The notes: generated from the letters alone by a model not told the origin. A stretch of 27,572 nucleotides of DNA from an uncultured Clostridia bacterium (GCA_937907605.1 CALCYI010000030.1:1-27572), one strand, 5' to 3'; shown: positions 1 through 7,424, counted from the stretch's first letter. Made by a program: numbers and translations.

Positions 1-555
1 CTGTAACACCGATTCGGTATTTTCATCGTCAAGGTCGCCCGTAGGCTCGTCTGCAAAAACAAATTCGGGATTCATAATAAGTGCTCTTGCGATTGCAAGC
101 CTTCTGACCTCGCCGCCCGAAAGCTCGCTCGGATACGCTTCGGCAAGGGTTAGAATATCCACCCTTTCAAGCAGCTCAAGTGCCCTTTCTTCCGCTTTGT
201 TATCCTTATGATAAAGCGCATAAGGCAGCAGCACGTTTTCAAGCACCGTCAGGTTTTCAAGTCCCGTATGTCCCTGCGGAACAACGCCGAAGTGCTCGTT
301 TCTTAGTGCTGACAGCTCCTTATCGGGAAGAGAATAGATATCATTTTCGTCAAGCATAACGCTGCCGTCCGACGGCGACAGCAAGCCTGAAAGCATATTC
401 AAAAGCGTTGTTTTTCCGCTGCCTGACCTTCCGATTATCTCTGTAACCTTGCCTTGCTCAAGAGTGAAATCAAGCGGATTAACGGCGTAGAAAAAGTTTG
501 CTTCCTTCAGCTTTCTCGGAAATTTTTTAGAAATATTTTCAGCCTTTAATATCAT
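1..555 (-). CDS. ABC transporter ATP-binding protein (3' end outside window)
   Basis: ATPase subunit of an ABC transporter of the LolD/MacB/FtsE type, which powers the FtsX-like permease encoded just upstream. The translation shows Walker A (GRSGSGKTT), a Q-loop region (VVPQGH), the ABC signature LSGGE and Walker B ending in FADEPTGDLD. The TGDLD stretch after Walker B is typical of LolD/MacB-type ATPases. The ATG at 555 directly abuts the permease stop codon, so the two are translationally coupled in one leftward operon behind the DUF4418-like gene. The C-terminus (H-loop region) lies beyond the left edge. The transported substrate cannot be told from sequence. The neighbouring thiol-redox genes and the DtxR-type regulator suggest a metal- or envelope-related role, which is inference. 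Confidence 0.93.
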   Translation of the reverse strand, partial: MILKAENISKKFPRKLKEANFFYAVNPLDFTLEQGKVTEIIGRSGSGKTTLLNMLSGLLSPSDGSVMLDENDIYSLPDKELSALRNEHFGVVPQGHTGLENLTVLENVLLPYALYHKDNKAEERALELLERVDILTLAEAYPSELSGGEVRRLAIARALIMNPEFVFADEPTGDLDDENTESVLQ

Positions 556-1758
556 TTAATTACCCTCTTTCAGTATGAGTCCCGTGTCAACCTTACTGAG
601 CTTTACCGCAGCGTAAGAGGAGGCTGCCGCACCTGCAAGCACCGTCAGAAATAGTGTTACGGCAGTAAGCACTGCGGCTCTGCTGACGTTTGGGGTTAAG
701 AACGGCATACCGAGCTCGTTTTCAATCATAGTGCTGAACGGATATATCATTATGAGCGAGAAGGCACAGCCCGTTATTCCGCCAATCAGGCTGACAAGTG
801 CAGATTCCATTAGTATTACTTTTGCAAGCATTGCTCTTGACATACCTGCAACACGCAAAACGGCAAATTCCTTTTTGCGCTCGTTTATCATAGATGAGAA
901 TACAACAAGCAATATGATAAGCACCAAAAGCCATACGGCGCCCACAAGCAGCTTGATAATCCTTGCGATTCCCGAAAGGCTGTCCGATACGCCTGAGAGC
1001 ATACTTTTTGTTGCCGTTGCCTCAACGCCTTTAATGTGAATATTAATATCTCCAACAACCTCGTCAATGCTGTAACCGTCCTCAACATCAATCAAAATAG
1101 AAGAAATAATCTCATCGGGATTATGGTTTGAAAAAAACGAAAAGCTGTTTTCCTTTGATGCTTCAATAAGCGCCTTTGTAGTGTCAAAATTTGCATAGAC
1201 GGCATTATCGAGCTCCGTTCCCGTTCTGTCAAGCTTTGCAACGATAGTGCAATCCTTTCCGAAAAAGGTTACCTGCCCGCCAATTGCTTTATTTATATTG
1301 TAGCCTGCCACAACATCATAAAGACCTAACTCTTTTCCGTAGCTTTTTGCAATCCACGGTGTAACGGTAAAATCGGTTTCCGGGTCAAAGCCGATAATCT
1401 GCACAGGCATGGAACAACAGCCCGCCTTCGTTGAAGCAAGATAATACTGTGCCGATACCTTCTTTACGCCCTCACGCTCGGCAACCTTGTCAAGATATAC
1501 CTTATCCATATAGAAATATCCGGGAACGCCGTCAAGCAAAATTGACTCCAAATCCTTTTTCGATTTTGCTTCGTCAGGTACAACGATGATATCCGCACCA
1601 AGCCTTGTTTCAAGGCTGTTAAGTCCGCTCTGAAGGCTGCCGACAATCAGCGAGCCGCTAAGCATTGAAACAGAAAGCAAAAGCACAACAACCATAAGTG
1701 CTGTGGACCTGCCTGCCTTATGCTGTAAATTTTTAATCGGTAATCTATTGATGTTCAT
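556..1758 (-). CDS. FtsX/MacB-type ABC transporter permease
   Basis: 400-residue membrane subunit partnering the adjacent ATPase. It has the architecture of the FtsX/MacB_PCD family: one N-terminal membrane segment (about residues 18-45), a large extracytoplasmic domain (about 45-260), and three C-terminal membrane segments (about 262-290, 315-345, 360-390). A basic loop with NERKKEFAVLRVAGMSR, typical of the family, lies between the first two C-terminal segments. The extracytoplasmic domain contains a CC pair (AGCCSMP) that could be redox- or metal-active, notable next to a CcdA/TlpA thiol system. The start overlaps the upstream stop codon by one base (TAATG), showing tight operon packing. 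Such permeases are mechanotransmitters or lipid/peptide exporters. The substrate is unknown. Confidence 0.9.
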   Translation of the reverse strand: MNINRLPIKNLQHKAGRSTALMVVVLLLSVSMLSGSLIVGSLQSGLNSLETRLGADIIVVPDEAKSKKDLESILLDGVPGYFYMDKVYLDKVAEREGVKKVSAQYYLASTKAGCCSMPVQIIGFDPETDFTVTPWIAKSYGKELGLYDVVAGYNINKAIGGQVTFFGKDCTIVAKLDRTGTELDNAVYANFDTTKALIEASKENSFSFFSNHNPDEIISSILIDVEDGYSIDEVVGDINIHIKGVEATATKSMLSGVSDSLSGIARIIKLLVGAVWLLVLIILLVVFSSMINERKKEFAVLRVAGMSRAMLAKVILMESALVSLIGGITGCAFSLIMIYPFSTMIENELGMPFLTPNVSRAAVLTAVTLFLTVLAGAAASSYAAVKLSKVDTGLILKEGN

Positions 1759-2174
1759 TATTTGCTCTCTTTTTTAAGCGATAAAAGAACGTTAATGATT
1801 GCTAAAACAGCAAGCACGCCGCTGAGAACTGCAACCGCAGGCTTTGTTACGGCATTGCACTGCATATCAGGCATCATACAGGTATTAATCAGCGTTCCGG
1901 GAATAAGCGCATTTAGTATAGCATTAAGCACAATACCTACGGATAAGCCAGCCTTAAAGCCTTTATCTTTTATAAATATATTAGCAATACTTAAAGCAGC
2001 AATAACCGCACTTACGCCGCTGATTGCCTGACCTGCCCAATGGCAAGCCATCCACGAGCCGTCCTCCATACCGGGACAGGTTTTCAAAAAGGTAAAGGAA
2101 CCGATAAGCAGAACTAACGCTATAAGCGCAGTTAATGCGTCAAGTGCAATATTTGAAAAAGATCTTTGTTTCAT
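1758..2174 (-). CDS. DUF4418-like four-helix membrane protein
   Basis: 138-residue integral membrane protein with four predicted helices (about residues 8-30, 45-68, 75-95, 110-133). It carries cysteines at 33, 44, 99 and 105, including a CH pair (44-45) and a Cys/Met cluster C99-MMPDMQ-C105 in what would be an exposed loop. This pattern fits the DUF4418 family, usually seen beside an FtsX-type ABC transporter. The function is unknown. The Cys/Met cluster suggests metal binding or disulfide formation (inference). It is the first gene of the leftward operon: a GGAGG site precedes the ATG, and a near-perfect promoter plus a TTAG-N6-CTAA operator lie just upstream. Family assignment is from recall of the pattern, not a search. 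Confidence 0.7.
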   Translation of the reverse strand: MKQRSFSNIALDALTALIALVLLIGSFTFLKTCPGMEDGSWMACHWAGQAISGVSAVIAALSIANIFIKDKGFKAGLSVGIVLNAILNALIPGTLINTCMMPDMQCNAVTKPAVAVLSGVLAVLAIINVLLSLKKESK

Positions 2175-2190
2175 AGTAATCCTCCAATCA

Positions 2191-2206
2191 GTTAGTAATT
2201 GCTAAC
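2191..2206. promoter_or_regulatory. Putative DtxR-type operator for the leftward ABC operon
   Basis: Imperfect 16-bp palindrome GTTAGTAATTGCTAAC (one mismatched pair). It lies about 10-25 bases downstream of the predicted leftward transcription start and just upstream of the ribosome site of the DUF4418-like gene. It shares TTAG-N6-CTAA with the perfect palindrome at 2305-2318, and the window encodes a DtxR/MntR-type regulator at 3786-4142. Binding by that regulator is inferred. Confidence 0.55.
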
Positions 2207-2222
2207 TTGTATATGATTTTGT

Positions 2223-2251
2223 ATTCTATCACAGCAAAAACAATATGTCAA
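2223..2251 (-). promoter_or_regulatory. Sigma-A promoter of the DUF4418/ABC operon
   Basis: On the minus strand, TTGACA (2246-2251), a 17-base spacer, then TAGAAT (2223-2228). Start of transcription is expected near 2216, placing the operator at 2191-2206 within the first 25 transcribed bases, a position suited to repression. Confidence 0.75.
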
Positions 2252-2304
2252 TAAAATTAAAAAATATTAAAAATTCACAAATTAACTCTTGACTTTTTCT
2301 CAAA

Positions 2305-2333
2305 TTAGCATATGCTAACTATATAGGTATAAT
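2305..2333 (+). promoter_or_regulatory. Rightward promoter with a perfect TTAG-N6-CTAA operator on the -35
   Basis: TTAGCATATGCTAA at 2305-2318 is a perfect 14-bp palindrome resembling DtxR-family operators. Its left half (TTAGCA) is also a plausible -35, 17 bases before a consensus TATAAT (2328-2333). A regulator bound here would block the promoter. An alternative -35 is TTGACT at 2289-2294, with a poorer -10. Transcription would start near 2340. Confidence 0.5.
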
Positions 2334-2437
2334 TGCCCTTTCAGAAAACTGCTAATAAGAATCAGCCCAAGATATCCGACATTTAGAAGCCACCATTTTT
2401 CTGCAAGACTTTTTTCATTTTCTTTCCTTCCTTTCAT
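2315..2437 (-). CDS. Possible 40-residue membrane peptide (doubtful)
   Basis: A minus-strand ORF of 40 codons has a charged N-terminus (KGRKENEK) followed by one hydrophobic segment (about residues 15-36, WWLLNVGYLGLILISSFL). Coding-like purine bias and a single membrane helix are in its favour. Against it are the lack of a clear ribosome site before its ATG, its stop codon lying inside the operator palindrome, and a competing reading of the same DNA as a rightward untranslated RNA. I do not recognise it. Confidence 0.2.
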   Translation of the reverse strand: MKGRKENEKSLAEKWWLLNVGYLGLILISSFLKGQLYLYS

Positions 2438-2497
2438 CTTTTTATTAAGGCTTCTATTTTTCAACCCCTGCTCACAAAGAGCAGGGGTATTATCTTT
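2340..2497 (+). ncRNA. Candidate metal-regulated small RNA or untranslated leader
   Basis: This stretch lies between the operator-covered promoter (2305-2333) and a GC-rich hairpin (2464-2487). It has no ATG-initiated rightward ORF of note and is strongly pyrimidine-rich. The run at about 2419-2434 (CTTTCCTTCCTTTC) could pair with ribosome-binding sites. The promoter, operator and hairpin layout is that of a short regulatory RNA of about 155 nt. If the hairpin does not terminate, this is instead a 5' leader of ccdA. Rests on layout alone. Confidence 0.25.
2464..2487 (+). terminator. Hairpin, possible terminator upstream of ccdA
   Basis: Stem CCCCTGCTC / GAGCAGGGG (9 bp) with a 5- to 6-base loop, followed by TATTATCTTT, a weak U tract. 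It separates the upstream promoter from the one directly before ccdA. Confidence 0.5.
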
Positions 2498-2500
2498 CGG

Positions 2501-2529
2501 TTGACAACAAAATAAAAAATGGTTATCCT
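2501..2529 (+). promoter_or_regulatory. Promoter immediately before ccdA (leaderless arrangement)
   Basis: TTGACA (2501-2506), 17-base spacer, TATCCT (2524-2529). The ATG of ccdA is at 2536, about where transcription should start, and no Shine-Dalgarno sequence precedes it. The ccdA message would therefore be leaderless if this is the promoter used. Confidence 0.55.
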
Positions 2530-2535
2530 ATTGAT

Positions 2536-3189
2536 ATGGATTATATTGTAACTTTCTTAGAGGGCGTTATCTCGTTTATTTCGCCATGCACGCTTCCTCT
2601 TTTGCCCGTGTATATCACTTATCTTACGGGCGGCAGCGAAAAGAGAAGTAATAAAATCACAAGACCGCTGGGCTTCGTGCTCGGCTTTACGGGCGTGTTC
2701 TGCCTGCTCGGGTTATTTGCAGGTGCCGTCAGCTCGCTTTTGATGAAACACCAAACGGTTGTCAACATTGTCAGCGGTATTATTGTTATCATTTTCGGGC
2801 TTTCTTATCTTGATATTATTCACCTGAAATTCTTTAAAGGAATGGAAAAGAAACCCGAGGTTAATTCCTTCTTTTCGGCACTATTATTCGGTATTATATA
2901 TTCCGTAAGCCTGACACCGTGCGTAGGTGCGTTTTTAGGCTCGGCAATTATGCTCGCCGCAAGCTCGGGAACAGCGCTGAAGGGCACGCTTCTGCTCCTT
3001 GTATATTCGCTTGGTATGGGAATACCGTTTCTGCTTTCGGCAATACTGATAGAAAAGCTGACCTCAGCCTTTGACAAAATTAAAAAGCATTACAGACAGA
3101 TAAACCTCGTGTGCGGAATATTCTTAATCGTGGTTGGATTATTTATGTCGCTTGGTTTGATGAATAAACTAATTGCATTTCTTTCGTGA
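2536..3189 (+). CDS. ccdA: CcdA-type thiol-disulfide transmembrane reductase
   Basis: 217-residue membrane protein of the CcdA/DsbD-beta family. It passes electrons from cytoplasmic thioredoxin across the membrane to an extracytoplasmic thioredoxin-like partner, here probably the TlpA-like protein encoded next. It shows the family start (MDYIVTFLEG) and the two conserved cysteine motifs, FISPCTLPLLP near residue 18 and SLTPCVGAFLG near residue 130, with about six membrane segments and the usual length. The start is fixed by the conserved N-terminus even though no ribosome site is visible. It is followed after 8 bases by the thioredoxin-like gene. In this family the pair serves cytochrome c maturation or reduction of specific extracytoplasmic disulfides. 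No cytochrome genes are nearby, so the client could be the cysteine-bearing ABC/DUF4418 proteins (inference). Confidence 0.92.
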   Translation: MDYIVTFLEGVISFISPCTLPLLPVYITYLTGGSEKRSNKITRPLGFVLGFTGVFCLLGLFAGAVSSLLMKHQTVVNIVSGIIVIIFGLSYLDIIHLKFFKGMEKKPEVNSFFSALLFGIIYSVSLTPCVGAFLGSAIMLAASSGTALKGTLLLLVYSLGMGIPFLLSAILIEKLTSAFDKIKKHYRQINLVCGIFLIVVGLFMSLGLMNKLIAFLS

Positions 3190-3197
3190 GGTGTATT

Positions 3198-3749
3198 ATG
3201 AAAAAATACAGAAATCTGATTATACTTTCCGTCCTGCTTGTTGTTGTGATTGCAGGCTCGGTATTTGCCTATAACAAGCTCGCCGACAAGGTTGAAAACG
3301 AAACCTCGTCACCGCAAACGCAGCAGGCACAAAGCAACACGGCACAGAATTTTACCGTCTATGACGGTGACGGCAACGGAATTGAGTTGTCGGGCAATAT
3401 CGGGAAGCCGATTGTTGTAAACTTTTGGGCAACCTGGTGTCCGCCCTGCAAGCAGGAGCTGCCGCATTTCGATACGCTTTTTCGGGAAATGGGCGACGAG
3501 GTTACCTTTATGATGGTTGATCTGACCGACGGCAACCGAGAAACAGTTGACGGTGTAAAAGCCTTTGTTCAGGAAAACGGCTATACTTTTCCCGTTTATT
3601 ATGACAGCGATACCTCTGCTGCGTATGCATACAACGTCACCTCAATACCGATGACTTTATTTATTGATGAAAACGGTTATCTTGTTGATTATCATATCGG
3701 AGCAATGGAGGAAGAAACGCTGAGAGACTATATAGACAAAATCAAATAA
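3198..3749 (+). CDS. TlpA/ResA-like membrane-anchored thioredoxin
   Basis: 183-residue extracytoplasmic thiol-disulfide oxidoreductase. A hydrophobic N-terminal anchor (about residues 4-25) without a lipobox cysteine is followed by a Ser/Gln/Thr-rich linker and a thioredoxin fold with WCPPC, the cis-proline loop TSIPMT and the final GAMEEETL region. I chose ATG 3198, preceded by GAGGTG, rather than the GTG at 3186, which overlaps the ccdA stop. It is transcribed with ccdA, which should supply its reducing power. A perfect GC-rich terminator follows at once. The target disulfide is unknown. TlpA/ResA family members act on apocytochrome c, metal chaperones or peroxide defence. Confidence 0.9.
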   Translation: MKKYRNLIILSVLLVVVIAGSVFAYNKLADKVENETSSPQTQQAQSNTAQNFTVYDGDGNGIELSGNIGKPIVVNFWATWCPPCKQELPHFDTLFREMGDEVTFMMVDLTDGNRETVDGVKAFVQENGYTFPVYYDSDTSAAYAYNVTSIPMTLFIDENGYLVDYHIGAMEEETLRDYIDKIK

Positions 3750-3750
3750 A

Positions 3751-3784
3751 TTATCCCCCCTGTTCATCAAAACAGGGGGGATAA
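3751..3784. terminator. Bidirectional terminator between tlpA-like gene and regulator
   Basis: Perfect 14-bp stem TTATCCCCCCTGTT / AACAGGGGGGATAA with a 6-base loop. T-rich sequence follows on the + strand and A-rich sequence precedes it, so it can end both converging transcripts. Confidence 0.9.
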
Positions 3785-3785
3785 T

Positions 3786-4142
3786 TTATTTGTTAAGTTT
3801 TTCTTTAATTGCGCTCATAGACTTATCCGAAATGACGTGCTCAATTCTGCAGGCATCCTCGGCGGCGGTTTCCTCATCAATACCGAAGCTGACAAGCAGT
3901 TCTGTTAAAACAGTATGTCTTTCATAAATCTTCTTTGCGTATTCAAGACCCGTTTCAGTTAGTTCAATATAGCCCTTATCGTCAACCGTAATAAAATCGC
4001 CTTTTTTGAGCAAGCCCATACCTCTGCTTACGCTCGGCTTTGAAAAGCCCATTTCCGCCGCAACGTCTATTGAGCGTACTGCAGGGCTTTTTTGTGATAA
4101 AATATAAATCGTTTCAAGATACATTTCACCTGATTCGTGCAT
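3786..4142 (-). CDS. DtxR/MntR-type metal-dependent repressor with DtxR-like metal ligands
   Basis: 118-residue winged-helix regulator with a dimerisation domain and no C-terminal SH3 domain, like MntR. Aligned by eye, the MntR ligand Asp8 is Met7 and the Glu99 position is Cys98, followed by IEH (E101, H102). Met, Cys, Glu and His at these places are the primary ligands of DtxR/IdeR (Met10, Cys102, Glu105, His106), which sense Fe(II). So despite MntR-like size it may sense iron rather than manganese (inference). It has a good promoter upstream with a TTAG...CTAA element over the -35, suggesting autoregulation. Likely targets are the two related sites at 2191 and 2305, which would put the ABC and ccdA units under metal control. 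Confidence 0.88.
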   Translation of the reverse strand: MHESGEMYLETIYILSQKSPAVRSIDVAAEMGFSKPSVSRGMGLLKKGDFITVDDKGYIELTETGLEYAKKIYERHTVLTELLVSFGIDEETAAEDACRIEHVISDKSMSAIKEKLNK

Positions 4143-4183
4143 AAGGCTTCCTCCTAAAATGGTCTAAAATAATAGTTTATATT

Positions 4184-4216
4184 AGAATAGCACAATGATT
4201 TGTTTTAGTCAACTAA
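4184..4216 (-). promoter_or_regulatory. Promoter of the DtxR-type regulator with overlapping palindrome
   Basis: Minus-strand TTGACT (4207-4212), 17-base spacer, TATTCT (4184-4189). TTAGTCAACTAA (4205-4216) overlaps the -35. It has the same TTAG/CTAA half sites as 2191 and 2305 but a 4-base rather than 6-base centre, so it may be a weak autoregulatory site. Confidence 0.6.
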
Positions 4217-4471
4217 CAAAGCTGCTTAATTTGCCTGTCTCTGCCCTGTATAAATTCTTATCACAGCTTATCACAGAAAAAGTTTAAAGGGTTTGGGGAC
4301 AAAATTTTTGGCACCATTAGTTGTATAAAAACAGCGGATAAAAAGAAAAATGCCAAAATTAAATAAAGATATATGGGTATACGAGAAAGGATGTAAAAGC
4401 TGACGGCAGAATAATACCCTCTTTCTGACGAGTTCAAAGCAATTTCTGAATTTAAAAACAAAACAATAGAA
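4217..4471. other. Intergenic stretch without a convincing gene
   Basis: AT-rich. The only structure I see is an 8-bp inverted repeat, TTTTGGCA (4306-4313) and TGCCAAAA (4351-4358), with a 37-base spacer. Short ORFs on both strands lack ribosome sites and recognisable content. It may be decayed sequence between the regulator and the end of the flavoprotein operon. Confidence 0.5.
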
Positions 4472-4497
4472 AAAGCCTCGGCGGTTGCCGAGGCTTT
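4472..4497 (-). terminator. Terminator of the leftward redox operon
   Basis: Stem AAAGCCTCGGC / GCCGAGGCTTT (11 bp) with a GGTT loop. On the minus strand it runs into TTTTTCTATTGTTTT, right after the stop of the 936-residue oxidoreductase. Confidence 0.88.
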
Positions 4498-4529
4498 CGT
4501 TATACTCTCCTTGAGCTTTATGTATTTTG

Positions 4530-7340
4530 TTATTTTGCCGCCTTTTTATCCTGCATTCTGCGCTTAATAATATTCATAGAGCGCTTGAGTGCATAAGGTC
4601 CGACAACCTTCATCATTTCCTCAGCGGTGTGCATTTCGCTCGCCTGCGGAATATCTCTGGAAAGGTGAATCGCGTCAAATTCGCATCTGGTGGTACAAAG
4701 ACCGCATCCGATACACTGGTTGAGGTCAACGGTTGTAGCACCACACCCGAGACATCTGTTAGCCTCAGCCTTAACCTGTTCTTCGGTGAAAGGCTGGCGC
4801 AGATCCTCATAGGTCTTAAGCGGATCGCCTTCACGCATGCCGGGCGCCTGACGGTCAGCATTGTCATAGGAATCCACGCGGATATCATCGCGGTCAAGCT
4901 CAATGAACTGGCGTAAATCTCTACCGATGGTGAGCGACTGACCTTCGTGTACAAAACGGTTGATGGAAACCATACCTTCTTTACCGTCGGCAATAGCGTC
5001 GATAGCAAAGCGAGCGCCATGATAGATGTCGCCGCCTACGAAGATATCCGGCTCGCCTGTCTGATAGGTAACCGTATCGGCAACGGCTGTGCCGTTTCTG
5101 TTAAGCTCAACCTTGGAGCCCTCCAGCAGCTTGCCCCATTCAGCACTTTGACCGATTGCCATAAGCACGTTATTGCACTCGACGGTAATGGTATCTTCCT
5201 CATCATACTTTGGTGAGAAGCGGTGCTGCTCATCAAATACGGACAGACACTTCTTAAAGACGATAGCCTTTACTGTACCGTCCTCGTTCTTGATAACCTC
5301 TTTTGGTCCCCAACCGTTGAGAATCTCAATGTTTTCCTCTTCGACCTCAGCAATTTCATCCTTTGCAGCCGGCATTTCGTCACGCTGTTCCAGACAAAGC
5401 ATAGTTACCTTGCCGTTAGTGGCTCTTGCTGCAGTTCTGGCAACATCTGCTGCGACATTACCGCCGCCTACAACAACTACATCGCCGTCAAGCTTAATGC
5501 TTTCATCCTGATTAATTCTTCTGAGGAAGGATACGCCGCTTTCAACGCCCGCTGCGTCCTCACCTGGTACGCCGGCAAGTCTTCCGCCCTGCAGACCAAT
5601 GGCAATATAGAATGCCTTATAGCCCTGAGCACGCAGCTCGTCAAGGGTAATATCCTTTCCAACTTCTACGCCGCACTTAATTTCGGCGCCCATCTTTTTG
5701 ATGATGTCAATTTCAGCCTCAACAACCTTCTTGTCAAGACGGAAATTCGGAATACCGTTGGTCAGCATACCGCCCGGACGACTCTCTTTTTCAAATACGG
5801 TTACGGGATAGCCCTCTGTTCTAAGGTAATACGCGGCGGAAAGACCTGCAGGACCTGCACCGATAACAGCAATTTTATAATCGTCCCACTGCTCGCCAAC
5901 GCCGTTATAGCAAACCTCGGGAATATAATCCTCGCCTGCGTCAAGCTCACGGTAAGCAAGAAACTTCTTAATCTCGTCAATTGCAACGGGCTTATCAACT
6001 AAGCCTCTTGTACATCTGTCCTCACATCTTCTGTTACAAACTGCACCACATACGGCGGGGAAAGGATTGTCCTGACGAATCAGCTTAAGTGCGTCCTTAT
6101 ATCTGCCTTCTGCCGCCATCTTGATATAGCCTTGTACGGCAAGGTGTGCCGGACAGGCTGTTTTACAAGGAGAAGTACCCTGGTCATAGCAGTTAATCTT
6201 GTTATGGTCGCGGTAATCCTTATCCCATCTGTCCTCGCCCCAGGCATGATCATCCGGAAGGTCATGCATTGGATAAACAACCTTAGAGCCGTCAGCCTTG
6301 CAAAGCTTTTGTCCGAGTCTTGCAGCGCCTGCAGGACAAACTTCTACGCATTTGCCGCACGCTACGCACTTCTCAGGCTCGACATGCGCCCTGTATGAGG
6401 AGCGAGACATATTCGGAGTATTAAAGAGCTGAGAGGTTCTCAGTCCGTAGCAGCTGCCGGGTGAACAGTTGCAGATGCCAACAATCTTTTCTGGTCCGTC
6501 AAGGTTAGTAATCTGGTGAACATATCCCTTCTTTTCACTGCGAAGGATGATTTCCAGTGCTTCCTCACGGGTGATATAACGTGCGTCTTTTCCGCTTTCA
6601 ACAAGAAATTCCGCCATATCGCCTACGGCAATGCACATATGACCTTCAATATCGCCAACGCCCTCGCCTCTTACACGCTGTGCCTTACGGCAAGCGCAAA
6701 CCATTGAGCAGAATTTGTCATACTTCTCTAACCAGTGCGACAGATGTTCAACGGAAACAGATTTGCTCTCGTGCTCGATTGCCTTTTCAACCGGAATAAC
6801 GTGCATACCGATTCCGGCGCCTCCCGGAGGAATAAGCTTGGAGGCAAGCTCCAGCGGCTCCTGCGGCGCCAGATTAAACATCGTTGCGACCTCGGGATTC
6901 GTATCGCACAGAGTTTTGTGCTCAACCATATATTCGCCCGAGCCCACTACCCATTTAGGAATTAAGAACTGACGTTCCCTATCCGGATTTTCTCTGTTCT
7001 GCTCGAGCAGACCAATCCACAGAATATGGTCAACAATCTTCTGCGCTTCTTCAACGCTCATATTGTTGCGCTTGGCAAGCTCACCGATTCTGAGCGGAAC
7101 ACGGCGTTTCTTGAAGCTAAGCATAAACTTAACCTCATCCTTGGTAAGCAAACGGTCAAGAATCCAGAAATCCATATGGTTTTCCTTCATAGCTCCGGGT
7201 AGCTTACGAGGGATGTTATCCGTAATCATCAGGGCAAGCTTGGTGACTAATTTTTTCTTTTCCGGGTCATCACAGTGATAATCCTGAAGGGGAAAATCCC
7301 TTTCATTCACATGAATAGCCGGATTGACATCTCTTGGCAT
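4530..7340 (-). CDS. GltD-like multi-Fe-S FAD/NAD(P)H oxidoreductase, paralog 1
   Basis: 936-residue cytoplasmic electron-transfer flavoprotein. Domains in order: a winged-helix-like N-terminus (about 60-115); a cysteine module with C211, C215, C217, C236 and CNC-x4-C (290-297), resembling stand-alone clostridial 4Fe-4S proteins; a ferredoxin motif C325-x2-C-x2-C-x3-C335; the GltD N-terminal Fe-S region with cysteines at 392, 396, 431, 435, 439 and 443; the FAD site GAGPAG (494-499); the NAD(P)H site GGGNVA (625-630); a second FAD contact (FVGGD, 767-771); and a C-terminal cluster region C863-x2-C-x9-C-x2-C-x2-C-x3-C886. GltD proper is about 450-480 residues, so this is a doubled, fused form. 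It should take electrons from NAD(P)H and pass them through several clusters to a partner. It has its own promoter but lies downstream of hypA-like and PPTase genes, and is paralogous to 8430-11354. The acceptor is unknown. Confidence 0.9.
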   Translation of the reverse strand: MPRDVNPAIHVNERDFPLQDYHCDDPEKKKLVTKLALMITDNIPRKLPGAMKENHMDFWILDRLLTKDEVKFMLSFKKRRVPLRIGELAKRNNMSVEEAQKIVDHILWIGLLEQNRENPDRERQFLIPKWVVGSGEYMVEHKTLCDTNPEVATMFNLAPQEPLELASKLIPPGGAGIGMHVIPVEKAIEHESKSVSVEHLSHWLEKYDKFCSMVCACRKAQRVRGEGVGDIEGHMCIAVGDMAEFLVESGKDARYITREEALEIILRSEKKGYVHQITNLDGPEKIVGICNCSPGSCYGLRTSQLFNTPNMSRSSYRAHVEPEKCVACGKCVEVCPAGAARLGQKLCKADGSKVVYPMHDLPDDHAWGEDRWDKDYRDHNKINCYDQGTSPCKTACPAHLAVQGYIKMAAEGRYKDALKLIRQDNPFPAVCGAVCNRRCEDRCTRGLVDKPVAIDEIKKFLAYRELDAGEDYIPEVCYNGVGEQWDDYKIAVIGAGPAGLSAAYYLRTEGYPVTVFEKESRPGGMLTNGIPNFRLDKKVVEAEIDIIKKMGAEIKCGVEVGKDITLDELRAQGYKAFYIAIGLQGGRLAGVPGEDAAGVESGVSFLRRINQDESIKLDGDVVVVGGGNVAADVARTAARATNGKVTMLCLEQRDEMPAAKDEIAEVEEENIEILNGWGPKEVIKNEDGTVKAIVFKKCLSVFDEQHRFSPKYDEEDTITVECNNVLMAIGQSAEWGKLLEGSKVELNRNGTAVADTVTYQTGEPDIFVGGDIYHGARFAIDAIADGKEGMVSINRFVHEGQSLTIGRDLRQFIELDRDDIRVDSYDNADRQAPGMREGDPLKTYEDLRQPFTEEQVKAEANRCLGCGATTVDLNQCIGCGLCTTRCEFDAIHLSRDIPQASEMHTAEEMMKVVGPYALKRSMNIIKRRMQDKKAAK

Positions 7341-7395
7341 AAATCATTCTCCTTATTCCTAATTGTTCAATGAATAGTGATACTATTACCTATAT

Positions 7396-7424
7396 ATTAT
7401 AAAATAAATTCTTTTATATTTCAA
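7396..7424 (-). promoter_or_regulatory. Promoter for the 936-residue oxidoreductase gene
   Basis: Minus-strand TTGAAA (7419-7424), 17-base spacer, TATAAT (7396-7401), overlapping the 3' end of the PPTase gene. It predicts a roughly 50-nt leader ending in an AAGGAG ribosome site. Confidence 0.7.

Noticed and set aside
4306..4358. Inverted repeat TTTTGGCA/TGCCAAAA as a relative of the MITE ends
   Set aside because: Only 8 bp, orientation of the arms is opposite to the MITE ends, and no flanking direct repeat is seen.
4261..4461. 66-codon minus-strand ORF with hydrophobic stretch
   Set aside because: No ribosome site, lies next to a terminator, low-complexity hydrophobicity from AT-rich DNA.
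5223..6002. 259-codon ORF on the + strand
   Set aside because: It is antisense to the FAD/NAD part of the 936-residue oxidoreductase, whose motifs are unambiguous; no ribosome site.
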